NCBI GenBank assembly: GCA_009774345.1
Contig: VSNR01000004.1
Location: forward strand, 1-56,718
Direction: 5' to 3'
DNA from: Lachnospiraceae bacterium
Lineage (GTDB): Bacteria > Bacillota > Clostridia > Lachnospirales > Lachnospiraceae
DNA: 56,718 nt
Under the pieces are notes generated by a model that saw only the letters and a program-made list of their open reading frames with translations, searched no databases and was not told where the DNA came from. Shown here one piece after another: positions 6,439 through 14,337 of this stretch (position 1 is the first letter of the stretch; each line of letters starts with the position of its first letter). The translations under genes and the position numbers were made by a program.

Positions 6439-8850
6439 TTATCCTGCCATATAGAGCCCGTCAAACACGTCCATCACATTTTTTTGCAGTTCGACGACCT
6501 TGAAATTGTCGAGATGTACCCAGCCTTGCTGCCCGTTCTCTGTCTCCACAAGCACCCAGTTCCAGTCGGCGGAGGTCTGTAAGAAGCGGACGTTTTGCGG
6601 TTGTATGGTAAAGGTGTCATCGGCGTTGACAGCAGTGTGAAGGGGCAGTTCCTCATATAATTCTACCCAATTCCTGCTGATAAAGTCGTATACGTCCTGC
6701 GGAATTTCTTCCAGCAGTCCATTTTGACCGATCTGCCAGCGCATTGTTATCCAATCGGTCTGCATAATCTCTTTGAGGATAGAGCCTGTGATGATGCCGT
6801 CGGAGGAAATTTCACACCGGCGGATATCGCGGGCAAAACCACCGATTTCAGTGATGTTATTTTTTTGAAATTGATAAAAATGCGTGTATGGGTCGGCGCT
6901 TGGACCATCTTCGTAGAGTACCAGCAGGATATGCTGTCCGTCAAGGCTGAGTCCCCAGAGGATATTTGCCACATTGTCGCCAAATCCTTCCAGCTCTGCG
7001 CTGCCGATTTGCAGTTGGTAGTATGCCAGTGGGTCATCTTCTCGATAGTACTGCACAGCGTCAGGAGAAGCGGATGGCGAGAGCGTTATTTTCTCTATGT
7101 CACCGTCACCATCCATATCCAGATAAGCGATATTCTGATCGCGGACTCTGTTGGAGAGATTGACCAGTGTGCCAGTATTTTGTAAGATGGACTTCGTGAT
7201 GCCAAGTCCATACTGCTGTTGTTCGGCTTCTGACAGCTGTGTGATGTTTTTATGGTTGAATACAGTGTCTTTGTCGGTGTAGAGCATGAAGGTGTCAATG
7301 GCGTCAGGAAAACTATAATAGATCTTTATGATGCCATCATCAATCAAAAAGTCTGAAATGAGGGCATTTTCCCGCACCATTGAGAGATCGCCGGTATCGA
7401 GGGAGGCTAAATCAATATAGCGGATGGTATTGTCTGCCCAGTCGAGTGCGTTCTCGGTGTATGTATTGTCTGTTATAAAATATAGTTTTTCTTCAAATAC
7501 AGTCATGTGTAAGGATGTTCCTGCAAATCCTGCGTAAATCTGTTCGGCGGCAGAATCGTTTTGTGCCTTGCGGAAAATACCGTTGTCGCCTGCCTGGTAA
7601 GTGATTCCATTGTATTCATGTTCCTCATAAATTTCTGTGTTTTGGGGAACTATCGATTTGTTTAGGGCTGATGTGATTTCTGTCGGCGCGGCGGATTGAT
7701 TGGCTGTCTGGTCTGTCAAGGACAGTTCTGTACTGATGGACGATAGTGTAGTGTCATCTGGTGGCGGACTTAAGGCGGTTTGGGTGCCAGGATTAGTGTT
7801 GGAGGGATCTGTGGCGGAGTCCGCCGGCGTGGTGAGAAAGATGACGCAGCCGGCAGCAGCGAGCAGGGCAGTCAGTACAGAGACGGCGGCAAGCGGTTTT
7901 TTGTAGGCGAGAATCCGTTTGATTCTGCCTTTGATGTTGTTTTCGCCAAAGGAAACGGGCGTGGGAAGATTCCATTTTTGACGCCAGTTTTTGGAGGCAG
8001 ACAATGCCAGCAGGGACTCGCTGTAGTCCGCTTTTTTGTCCTCGCCGAGACGTGCAAGCACCCTTTCATCGCACGCCTTTTCCAGTTCTCCCTGAAATAT
8101 TTTGTACATAAACCATAGAAAAGGATTGAACCAGTGTATGCTGATCACGACAAAGGACACCATTTTCCAGACGGGATCAAGATAGCGGATGTGCATTTTT
8201 TCATGAAGCAGAATGTGCTCTTTTTGCTGGTCTGTCAGCGCTGGAATCAGATAAATCTGTGGTCTGAGAATGCCTGTCACGCAGGGAGAGGGCACAGCGT
8301 CCGTCTCATAGATGCCTTTGCTCAGGCGGATGGAGAAACGAAGGCGGTATTTCAGCCGCAGGTAAGAGCATACTGCCCAGAGCCACAGGGCTGCTATTCC
8401 GGCAAGCCATACGCGTGAGCCAATGGTTAAGAACAGTTCATAGGAAGTTTTTGCTGGTGCGATACTGCCGTTAGCGCGCTCGTAATAGTATGCTATTTTG
8501 CCGCCTTCTGTGCTGGCAGTGACGGGGCTTCCGACGGAGACGGCAAGTTCATACTCATGGCTTCCCTCGATGGCAGTCTTGTAGTTTCCACTGTATGTGC
8601 CATCACTGTTGAGTGCATTTTCAAGCTGCGCTGGCAAGTCTGCGGCATTGCCGAGCTGGAGAAGGCTTAATGTGGAGGAGACAGACAGCGGCAGGATTAA
8701 ACGCAGCGCCACGAGTCCCCAGAGGATCATGGCGATCCATCGCGGTGTCCGTGTGTAGTTGATGAGTGCACAGATGAGGATGACACCGCATCCTATAGAG
8801 CCATAAAAGCTTAGGTGCAGTACTTGTATAAAGAGTTCTTCTGGCAACAT
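6439..8850 (-). CDS. BlaR1-like M56 membrane metallopeptidase with large sensor tail
   Basis: The roughly 803-residue protein has an N-terminal membrane part with helices near residues 10-30, 37-56 and 148-166. The zinc motif HEKMH follows (in LLHEKMHIRYLD), then a further helix and an ACDERVL segment typical of M56/BlaR1. After another helix (about 325-345) comes a low-complexity Ser/Thr linker and a long extracytoplasmic region ending in an SH3-like fold (WVLVETENGQQGWVHL). BlaR1-type proteins sense an external signal and trigger cleavage of a BlaI repressor. Here the repressor gene is immediately upstream and overlapping. ATG 8850 is given; TTG 8856, which overlaps the blaI stop, is also possible. 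The ligand is unknown and need not be a beta-lactam. Confidence 0.88.
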   Translation of the reverse strand: MLPEELFIQVLHLSFYGSIGCGVILICALINYTRTPRWIAMILWGLVALRLILPLSVSSTLSLLQLGNAADLPAQLENALNSDGTYSGNYKTAIEGSHEYELAVSVGSPVTASTEGGKIAYYYERANGSIAPAKTSYELFLTIGSRVWLAGIAALWLWAVCSYLRLKYRLRFSIRLSKGIYETDAVPSPCVTGILRPQIYLIPALTDQQKEHILLHEKMHIRYLDPVWKMVSFVVISIHWFNPFLWFMYKIFQGELEKACDERVLARLGEDKKADYSESLLALSASKNWRQKWNLPTPVSFGENNIKGRIKRILAYKKPLAAVSVLTALLAAAGCVIFLTTPADSATDPSNTNPGTQTALSPPPDDTTLSSISTELSLTDQTANQSAAPTEITSALNKSIVPQNTEIYEEHEYNGITYQAGDNGIFRKAQNDSAAEQIYAGFAGTSLHMTVFEEKLYFITDNTYTENALDWADNTIRYIDLASLDTGDLSMVRENALISDFLIDDGIIKIYYSFPDAIDTFMLYTDKDTVFNHKNITQLSEAEQQQYGLGITKSILQNTGTLVNLSNRVRDQNIAYLDMDGDGDIEKITLSPSASPDAVQYYREDDPLAYYQLQIGSAELEGFGDNVANILWGLSLDGQHILLVLYEDGPSADPYTHFYQFQKNNITEIGGFARDIRRCEISSDGIITGSILKEIMQTDWITMRWQIGQNGLLEEIPQDVYDFISRNWVELYEELPLHTAVNADDTFTIQPQNVRFLQTSADWNWVLVETENGQQGWVHLDNFKVVELQKNVMDVFDGLYMAG

Positions 8851-8852
8851 GT

Positions 8853-9227
8853 TCAATCACGCTCCTTTTTTTGGCGGCTTTTGTCGATTAAGCGCTGGAT
8901 TTCGTCTGCTTCCCTGTCACTTAGGGTTTTTCCTTTGGTGAAGGCGGCGATAAAGGCGGGCAGGGAGCCGCCGAAGGTGTCAGCGACAAACTGCTCACTC
9001 TGTCGTTTGTGAAATTCTTCTTTGGGCATCAGCACAATCACGGTGCCGCTGTCATTCTGGAAAATGCCGCGCTGGCAGAGGCGCTTTAACATGGTGTAAG
9101 TTGTCGTGCGCTTCCATCCGAAGGCCTCCTGACAGGCTTTTACCAAGTCTCCTGTGCTGATGGGCGCTGATGCCCAGATCATTTCTGCGAATCGTCCTTC
9201 CATGACGCCTAATTTGTTTTCATCCAT
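8853..9227 (-). CDS. BlaI/MecI/CopY family repressor
   Basis: The roughly 124-residue protein is a winged-helix BlaI-family repressor. It has an E-x-x-F-x-x-x-I-W opening, ISTGDLVKAC, then WKRTTTYTMLKRLCQRG as recognition helix and wing. A C-terminal dimerisation part carries DREADEIQRLID. Such repressors bind dyads in their own promoter and are inactivated by the partner M56 protease. ATG 9227 lies 10 bp after AAGGAG; the upstream in-frame ATG 9236 is only 1 bp from it. Its end overlaps the start region of the M56 gene, so the pair is one operon with coupled translation. Confidence 0.9.
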   Translation of the reverse strand: MDENKLGVMEGRFAEMIWASAPISTGDLVKACQEAFGWKRTTTYTMLKRLCQRGIFQNDSGTVIVLMPKEEFHKRQSEQFVADTFGGSLPAFIAAFTKGKTLSDREADEIQRLIDKSRQKKERD

Positions 9228-9331
9228 TGTTTTCATTCTCCTTTTTGTTTTTCTTCATTTGGTGTAGTATTTGGGATTTAGTTTCTGTTTTGTTTCATTT
9301 CAATTCGATTCATTTGGTGTTCACTGTTTAT

Positions 9332-9383
9332 GTCTAAAGTTATTAGACAATTATAGTCTAATACTGTTAGACATATTTGTCAA
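9332..9383 (-). promoter_or_regulatory. blaI-like promoter with two identical dyad operators
   Basis: On the minus strand TTGACA (9383-9378), a 17-bp spacer and TAGACT (9360-9355) form a promoter for the BlaI/M56 pair. Two 17-bp dyads with the same half-sites, GTCTAA-N5-TTAGAC, lie at 9332-9348 and 9356-9372, 24 bp apart. The second dyad covers the -10 and much of the spacer; the first lies just downstream. This layout is expected for autorepression by the BlaI-like protein. Confidence 0.75.
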
Positions 9384-9424
9384 GGGTGTTCTTTTAGGCA
9401 TAAGATCCCAAAAGGACCGGAATA

Positions 9425-9573
9425 CAGAATTTGTTACTATTCACTCCGTGCCAGTAACGAGTAAAAATCCATGCAAAATTTGCTTCGCAAATGGATTTTT
9501 ACTTGAGAGCTATACGTTTTCTCACGGACTTAGCAGTAAATGCTAAGTCCTGTCTGAACAGTAACCAGAATTT
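9425..9573. mobile_element. MITE-like element with terminal inverted repeats and 8-bp flanking duplication
   Basis: The element itself is 9433-9565 (133 bp). It starts with GTTACTATTCA and ends with TGAACAGTAAC, whose complement matches at 10 of 11 positions. The 8-mer CAGAATTT occurs directly before (9425-9432) and directly after it (9566-9573), as a target-site duplication would. Inside are two hairpins: 13-bp arms AGTAAAAATCCAT (9460-9472) and ATGGATTTTTACT (9491-9503), and 10-bp arms GGACTTAGCA (9526-9535) and TGCTAAGTCC (9541-9550). There is no coding capacity, so it would need a transposase in trans. Confidence 0.7.
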
Positions 9574-9603
9574 CCACATAAAATAAGATAATGGTTGAAA
9601 GAA

Positions 9604-9632
9604 TTGCATTTTCACGCGCACAGTGATACAAT
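9604..9632 (+). promoter_or_regulatory. Sigma-A-like promoter for the aminotransferase operon
   Basis: TTGCAT (9604-9609), a 17-bp spacer and TACAAT (9627-9632), followed by GGGAGG (9675-9680) and ATG 9690. It sits about 40 bp after the MITE-like element. Confidence 0.65.
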
Positions 9633-9689
9633 GAGGGGCAGGATAAAAAATGAAGATTTAATATGAAGATCAAAGGGAGGAGCAAGAGT

Positions 9690-10913
9690 ATGGTTTCACA
9701 GAAGTATAAAGAGCTGCTTGGCGCGAAGTCGGTCATTCGTCAGATGTCAGAGTGGGCAGCAGGACGGGCAAAAGAGATTGGGATGGAGAATGTGTTTGAT
9801 TTCAGCCTTGGCAATCCGTCTGTGGCGGTGCCGCAGGCATTTACGGACAAGATGATAGAGCTGTTGCAGACGCGCGACACGATGGAGCTTCACGGCTACA
9901 GCCAGTCGCAGGGGATTCCTGCTGTCCGCGCCAAGTTTGCAGCGTATCTAAACCGGACGTATGGCATGGCGTACACGGCGGAGCATCTATTCATGACGAC
10001 GGGCGCTGCGGGGGCGGTTGCGCACGCGGTGCGGGCGGTCACACAGCCGGGGGATGAGGTGATCACGTTTGCACCGTATTTCCCAGAGTACAATCACTAT
10101 GTCAATCAGACGGGCGCAGTGTTAAAGGTGGTGCCGGCTGACACGAGACAGTTTCAGATAAATTTCGAGGAATTAGAAAAGCTGCTGAATCCAAAGACAA
10201 TGGCGCTGCTTGTCAACACGCCGAACAATCCGTCTGGCACCGTGTATTCGACAGAGACCATCAAGAGGCTTGCACAGCTCCTTGAGGCGAAGCAGCAAGA
10301 GTATGGGCATGATATTTTTCTGATTTCGGACGAGCCGTACCGGGATATTATCTTTGAGGGTGTGGATGCGCCGTATGTTTCAAAGTATTATGACAATTCC
10401 CTCTCGTGCTATTCGTTTGCAAAATCGCTGTCCATACCGGGTGAGCGTCTTGGATATATTGCAGCCAATCCCAACTGTACGGACAGTGAACTGATCTCAC
10501 CGATGTGTGCACAGATTTCAAGGGGAATTGGTCATAACTGCCCGCCTTCCATCATACAGATAGCAGTGGCAGAGGTTTTGGGGCTGACCTCCGACCTGTC
10601 AGTCTATGAGACGAATATGAAGCTGATCTATGATGAGCTTGTGCAGCTTGGATTTGAGGTTGTGAAGCCGGGCGGGACATTCTATATCTTTCCAAAAGCG
10701 CTTGAGGGGGACGCGGTGGCATTCTGTAAGAAGGCGATGAAGTATGATCTGGTGCTTGTGCCGGGTGATACGTTTGGCTGTCCGGGGTATTTTCGGATGG
10801 CATACTGCATTGAGACGGAGAAGGTGCGCCGCGCGATGCCCGCAATGCGCAGATTTGTCGAGCTTGAATATAACATGAAGAGAATTTCTAAGCCTGCAAA
10901 AGACGCAGACTAA
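9690..10913 (+). CDS. PLP-dependent class I/II aminotransferase
   Basis: The roughly 407-residue fold-type I aminotransferase has FSLGNPSV near the start, NTPNNPSGTVY (substrate/PLP region), SDEPYRD (PLP pyridine Asp) and SFAKSLSIPGERLGY with the Schiff-base Lys. It probably moves amino groups between an amino acid and 2-oxoglutarate or pyruvate; the substrate cannot be read from the sequence. ATG 9690 is preferred over ATG 9663 because GGGAGG lies 9 bp before it. The last dozen residues are encoded by one arm of a palindrome (10872-10934) and may be a late extension. The patatin gene follows 83 bp downstream. Confidence 0.9.
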   Translation: MVSQKYKELLGAKSVIRQMSEWAAGRAKEIGMENVFDFSLGNPSVAVPQAFTDKMIELLQTRDTMELHGYSQSQGIPAVRAKFAAYLNRTYGMAYTAEHLFMTTGAAGAVAHAVRAVTQPGDEVITFAPYFPEYNHYVNQTGAVLKVVPADTRQFQINFEELEKLLNPKTMALLVNTPNNPSGTVYSTETIKRLAQLLEAKQQEYGHDIFLISDEPYRDIIFEGVDAPYVSKYYDNSLSCYSFAKSLSIPGERLGYIAANPNCTDSELISPMCAQISRGIGHNCPPSIIQIAVAEVLGLTSDLSVYETNMKLIYDELVQLGFEVVKPGGTFYIFPKALEGDAVAFCKKAMKYDLVLVPGDTFGCPGYFRMAYCIETEKVRRAMPAMRRFVELEYNMKRISKPAKDAD

Positions 10914-10934
10914 GAAATTCTAAAACTTCATGTT
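10872..10934. repeat. 63-bp imperfect palindrome over the aminotransferase stop codon
   Basis: AACATGAAG (10872-10880) pairs with CTTCATGTT (10926-10934). AGAATTTCTAAG (10881-10892) pairs with CTAAGAAATTCT with one mismatch, and CTGC pairs with GCAG in the centre. The stop codon lies in the right arm. It could fold as a terminator or 3'-stabilising hairpin, although no clear T-run follows. Confidence 0.6.
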
Positions 10935-10996
10935 TGTAAACCCATTTTTCATGACAGGGAAGCGTGCGTTTTTGACAGACGCTTGGGGAGGAAATT

Positions 10997-11863
10997 ATGG
11001 TTGAATGTGGTCTGGTGCTTGAGGGCGGCGGGATGAAGGGGATGTATACTGCCGGCGTTCTTGAGTATTTTATGGAGAAAAATTTATATTTTCAGAATTG
11101 CTATGGTGTCTCGGCGGGAGCGTGCCACCTGTGCAGTTATATTTCAAAACAGAAAAAGCGCGCTTACAGAGTGGCGTTAAATTATTTAAAAGATAAGAAT
11201 TATTGCAGCCTCCACAGTCTTTTGACGACGGGGGATTTGTTCAATGCCGATCTGTGTTATAACCAGATTCCAAATAAGCTGGACCCGTATGACTACAAGA
11301 CGGCTGCAAAATATGAGGGAAATGCCTATGCGGTGGTGACAAATATCCGCACAGGACAGCCAGAGTACATGCCGATGCGGGAGATGTACAGGGACACGAT
11401 TGCAGTGCGGGCGTCCGCGTCGCTGCCGCTGGTGTCCAGAAATGTAAAAATCGGCAATGAATACTATCTCGATGGCGGCATTGCCGATGCAGTTCCGATT
11501 CGCAGAGCGATTGCGGACGGAAATGAGAAAAATGTGGTCATACTCACAAAGGAAGTAGGATATGTCCGCAGGCAGGCTTCGCCGGCGATGCTGAAGATGA
11601 TAAAACTCAAGTATGCCAAATACCCCAAAATCTATGAGCTGACAGCGGACCGTTATGTGCGCTACAATGAGACGTTACAGTTTCTTGAGGAGGAGGAAAA
11701 GGCAGGCAGGGCATTTGTGATCCGCCCCCGGTATGCGAATGATATTGGCAGGATTGAGAAGGACAGACAAAAGCTTGAAGCCTTGTACCGGTTAGGATAT
11801 CAGGATGCGAAAAAGCATTATGGAGAACTGGTGGCATTTTTGAAAAAAGAAAAGGAGTTATAA
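10997..11863 (+). CDS. Patatin-like phospholipase
   Basis: The 288-residue protein carries the patatin signatures: the oxyanion loop EGGGMKGMYTAG (about 9-20), the nucleophile elbow GVSAG (about 38-42) and the catalytic DGG (in YLDGGIADAVP, about 155). This gives a Ser-Asp catalytic dyad. Such enzymes hydrolyse lipid acyl esters; the bacterial RssA/YjjU-like type is usually cytoplasmic, and there is no signal peptide here. GGAGG lies just before ATG 10997. UppP starts 3 bp after its stop, so the two are probably co-transcribed and may both concern membrane lipids. Confidence 0.9.
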   Translation: MVECGLVLEGGGMKGMYTAGVLEYFMEKNLYFQNCYGVSAGACHLCSYISKQKKRAYRVALNYLKDKNYCSLHSLLTTGDLFNADLCYNQIPNKLDPYDYKTAAKYEGNAYAVVTNIRTGQPEYMPMREMYRDTIAVRASASLPLVSRNVKIGNEYYLDGGIADAVPIRRAIADGNEKNVVILTKEVGYVRRQASPAMLKMIKLKYAKYPKIYELTADRYVRYNETLQFLEEEEKAGRAFVIRPRYANDIGRIEKDRQKLEALYRLGYQDAKKHYGELVAFLKKEKEL

Positions 11864-11866
11864 GGT

Positions 11867-12703
11867 ATGATAGAACTTCTAAAAGCGATCCTGTTTGGCA
11901 TCGTTGAGGGAATCACAGAGTGGCTTCCTGTCAGCAGTACGGGGCATATGATTATTTTGGATGAATTTATCAAACTGGATTGTACCCCGGAATTTTTGGA
12001 GATGTTTTTGGTCGTGATACAGCTCGGGGCGATACTGGCGGTTGTCATTCTGTTCTGGAATAAGATCTTTCCGTTTCAGTTTAGAGACAAAGATAAGCCG
12101 GTGATTGAGATGGATAAGATCATGCTCTGGCTCAAGATCGTCGTGGCATGTATTCCGGCGGCGGTTGTGGGGATTTTGTTTGATGATGTGTTTGAGGCAT
12201 TGTTTTATCATGCCAGTTGTGTAGCGCTTGCATTGATTGTATTTGGTGTGGCATTCATCATCGTGGAGCGGCGCAACAAAGGGAGACGCGCGAAGGTCAG
12301 AAAACTTGACGACATCACGTTTCAGACAGCGTTTATCATCGGAATCTTTCAGTTAATTGCGGCGGTTTTCCCGGGAACATCGCGCTCGGGCGCCACGATT
12401 GTCGGTGCGCTGCTCATCGGCGTGTCGAGAAGTGTGGCAGCGGAGTTTACATTTTTTCTGGCGATCCCAGTGATGTTTGGCGCGAGCCTGTTAAAGCTGG
12501 TAAAATTTGGCTTGTCGTTTACAACGCTCGAGGCTGGTGTGTTGATCATTGGAATGCTGGTATCGTTTTTTGTATCAGTCTTTGTCATCAAGTTTTTGAT
12601 GGACTATATCAAAAAACATGATTTTCAGGTATTTGGATGGTATCGGATTGTGCTTGGCATTCTGGTTCTCGTGCTTGGTGCTGTCGGTGTCATATCCGTA
12701 TAA
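11867..12703 (+). CDS. uppP: Undecaprenyl-diphosphatase UppP (BacA)
   Basis: The 278-residue integral membrane protein has both UppP hallmarks: EGITEWLPVSSTGH (about 15-28) and PGTSRSGATI (about 166-175), with about 8 hydrophobic helices. It removes a phosphate from undecaprenyl diphosphate so that the lipid carrier can be reused in peptidoglycan and wall-polymer synthesis. It can also confer bacitracin tolerance. The start at 11867 follows AAAGGAGTTATAAGGT just after the patatin stop. A strong terminator follows. Confidence 0.96.
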   Translation: MIELLKAILFGIVEGITEWLPVSSTGHMIILDEFIKLDCTPEFLEMFLVVIQLGAILAVVILFWNKIFPFQFRDKDKPVIEMDKIMLWLKIVVACIPAAVVGILFDDVFEALFYHASCVALALIVFGVAFIIVERRNKGRRAKVRKLDDITFQTAFIIGIFQLIAAVFPGTSRSGATIVGALLIGVSRSVAAEFTFFLAIPVMFGASLLKLVKFGLSFTTLEAGVLIIGMLVSFFVSVFVIKFLMDYIKKHDFQVFGWYRIVLGILVLVLGAVGVISV

Positions 12704-12708
12704 ATATG

Positions 12709-12752
12709 CCAGCCCCCGTCAGCAAAGCTGACGGGGGCTGGTTTTAATTTTT
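12709..12752 (+). terminator. Rho-independent terminator after uppP
   Basis: A perfect 15-bp stem, CCAGCCCCCGTCAGC (12709-12723) with GCTGACGGGGGCTGG (12727-12741), has a 3-nt AAA loop and is followed by TTTTAATTTTT. It also lies at the 3' end of the convergent AraC-type gene and may stop transcription from both sides. Confidence 0.95.
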
Positions 12753-13631
12753 CTGTACTGGAACCCACAGTTCACAGAATAGATTTTTTTCTCCGCGCTC
12801 ATAGTAGATCTCATAGTCGGTTTTTTCTGTCTGAGTATAGCCCGTCTGAGGCACAAATTCTTTGTAAAATTTACTCCACATCTCGCCAAGACAGTCACCG
12901 TCGGTGCCAAAGCATTTGAATACAGCGTAATCTGCTGGTTGGGTTTCCCACAGGGTAAAACCATTTGCTAATAACGCATCTAGTTCGGTGACATTGGTAT
13001 TTTCATCGCGCACAATGCCTATACCATAATCGAAGTGGGTTTCGTTGTTTTTGGCAGGACTGCACAGACCGTACAAGTCCCGTTTTCCCTCAGGGCGAAG
13101 GGATCTCAGATGTTCGATCAGATGATTTGTGTCGCATTCTGTCCAAAAATCGGGAATACTGTGATCGTTGTCGTCATTGATGATTTCATTTGGAAATGCC
13201 CTGACTACTGCAATAAACTGTTGACGTTCCCTGTGTTCCATTCTGTAATCCATAATATTACCACCTTCCAATATAATTTTTATTACAAGAGGGCTGAACA
13301 GATGAAGCTTGGCGCCTTTTTGTTTCACCTGTTTTGGTGTGGAACCATGAAACCGTGAAAAGGCTTTTGAGAAACTTTCAGGAGATTCATAGCCGTACTT
13401 ATATGCGGCATCTGTCACAGACAGATTTGTTGTCTGTAACTCCTGTGCTGCCAGTGTGAGGCGTCGGCTTCGAAGATACTCATTGGCGGTCATACCAGTG
13501 ATAAAGCTGAATGTCCGATGAAAGTTGTAGCCTGACATATGAACGCTTTTGGCAACATCCATATAATTGATATTCTCATAAATATGTTCTTCCATATAGG
13601 ATATTGCCTGTTGAATAAGCTGTATCGACAT
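12744..13631 (-). CDS. AraC-family regulator with GyrI-like effector-binding domain
   Basis: The 295-residue protein has an N-terminal pair of AraC helix-turn-helix motifs (about 1-105, with SGYNFHRTFSFITGMTANEYLR and YGYESPESFSKAFSRFHGSTP). From about 126 it has a GyrI-like small-molecule-binding domain, ending in a hydrophobic/acidic FCELWVPVQ strand. Regulators of this layout usually control drug or stress genes in response to a bound ligand. AAGGAGG lies a few bases upstream of ATG 13631. It has its own promoter and ends against the uppP terminator. The target genes are unknown. Confidence 0.9.
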   Translation of the reverse strand: MSIQLIQQAISYMEEHIYENINYMDVAKSVHMSGYNFHRTFSFITGMTANEYLRSRRLTLAAQELQTTNLSVTDAAYKYGYESPESFSKAFSRFHGSTPKQVKQKGAKLHLFSPLVIKIILEGGNIMDYRMEHRERQQFIAVVRAFPNEIINDDNDHSIPDFWTECDTNHLIEHLRSLRPEGKRDLYGLCSPAKNNETHFDYGIGIVRDENTNVTELDALLANGFTLWETQPADYAVFKCFGTDGDCLGEMWSKFYKEFVPQTGYTQTEKTDYEIYYERGEKNLFCELWVPVQKN

Positions 13632-13663
13632 CTATTTGTTCCTCCTTCTTGTGTAGGAGACGA

Positions 13664-13693
13664 ATAAAATTACTTGTGACAGGTTATTGTCAA
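13664..13693 (-). promoter_or_regulatory. Probable promoter of the AraC-type gene
   Basis: On the minus strand TTGACA (13693-13688), an 18-bp spacer and TTTTAT (13669-13664). The -35 is perfect and the -10 weak, which would suit an activated promoter. Confidence 0.5.
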
Positions 13694-13785
13694 CAGTAAT
13701 TTATATTTAGCTCCTAAGTTTATTATAGTGTATGGCTTCCCAAAAATCCTGTCCACGTTTGCACCAGTTTGTTCCTGAAAATTCT

Positions 13786-13833
13786 GATAAAAACAGAGGA
13801 GGCGGCAGCTCATATGAGTTACGACCTCCTCTG
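13786..13833 (-). terminator. Rho-independent terminator of the CD3324/chemoreceptor transcript
   Basis: A 9-bp perfect stem CAGAGGAGG / CCTCCTCTG (13794-13802 with 13825-13833) has a palindromic inner part (CTCATATGAG). On the minus strand it is followed by TTTTTATC. It comes directly after the stop of the CD3324-type gene. Confidence 0.85.
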
Positions 13834-13835
13834 AA

Positions 13836-14093
13836 TTATCTGTATATGATATTTTTGATGGTACTATATGCCAGACCATACTGCTCCGAAAGCAGATCTA
13901 CAGAACAGCCTTCTTGAAAGAGTTTTCGAATTTCTTTGTTGCGCTCTTCATAAAAAAGCCGTGAACCATTGGCGGTGCCCCATTCTTTTTTGGCTGAGAC
14001 TTTTGGAATATAGAGAAGTTCCCCGTCAACATATGACTGTAGTTCTTTTAATAATGTTTCTGGCAGGACTTCTGCTGCATTGATGTATTTCAT
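13836..14093 (-). CDS. CD3324-family small helix-turn-helix protein
   Basis: The 85-residue protein begins MKYINAAEVLPETLLKELQ, followed by VDGELLYIPK, an ERN-EIRKLF segment and a C-terminal helix-turn-helix (SVDLLSEQYGLAYSTIKNI). This matches the CD3324 family, a Mor-activator-like group common in Clostridia. It is likely a small DNA-binding regulator; no target is known. AAGGAG lies 7 bp before ATG 14093. It is downstream of the 14185-14310 small ORF and the truncated chemoreceptor on the same strand. Confidence 0.8.
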   Translation of the reverse strand: MKYINAAEVLPETLLKELQSYVDGELLYIPKVSAKKEWGTANGSRLFYEERNKEIRKLFQEGCSVDLLSEQYGLAYSTIKNIIYR

Positions 14094-14184
14094 CTTAGTG
14101 CTCCTTATTTATTGACCCACGCAGAGGAATCCCCTGCTTGATTCGCTGCATAAATAAAGTGCAGATACAGCAGAACATATAAAG

Positions 14185-14310
14185 TTACTGTAAAATGGTT
14201 TTGAGTTTGTGGTCATGCCCATACAGAGTACTATATGTCTGCTGTTCTGCATGGGCTAAAAGGCTTTTGGCTCCGTTTTGGTAAAGTGCTTGCCAGGTTC
14301 TTCTTCGCAT
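14185..14310 (-). CDS. 41-residue small protein of unknown function
   Basis: ATG 14310 follows AGGAG at 9-bp spacing, and the frame runs 41 codons to TAA at 14187-14185. The product is basic (MRRRTWQALYQNGAKSLL at the start) with a Gln/His/Lys-rich end and no hydrophobic helix. It starts 28 bp after the chemoreceptor stop and ends 92 bp before the CD3324-type gene, so it would share their transcript. I do not recognise a family. It may be a real small protein or a decaying fragment. Confidence 0.4.
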   Translation of the reverse strand: MRRRTWQALYQNGAKSLLAHAEQQTYSTLYGHDHKLKTILQ

Positions 14311-14337
14311 TATAGATCACTCCTTTCTGATGAAAAA

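Noticed and set aside
12709..12741. 15-bp perfect palindrome as a mobile element or operator
   Set aside because: Its GC-rich stem, 3-nt loop and T-run are those of a normal terminator between two convergent genes.
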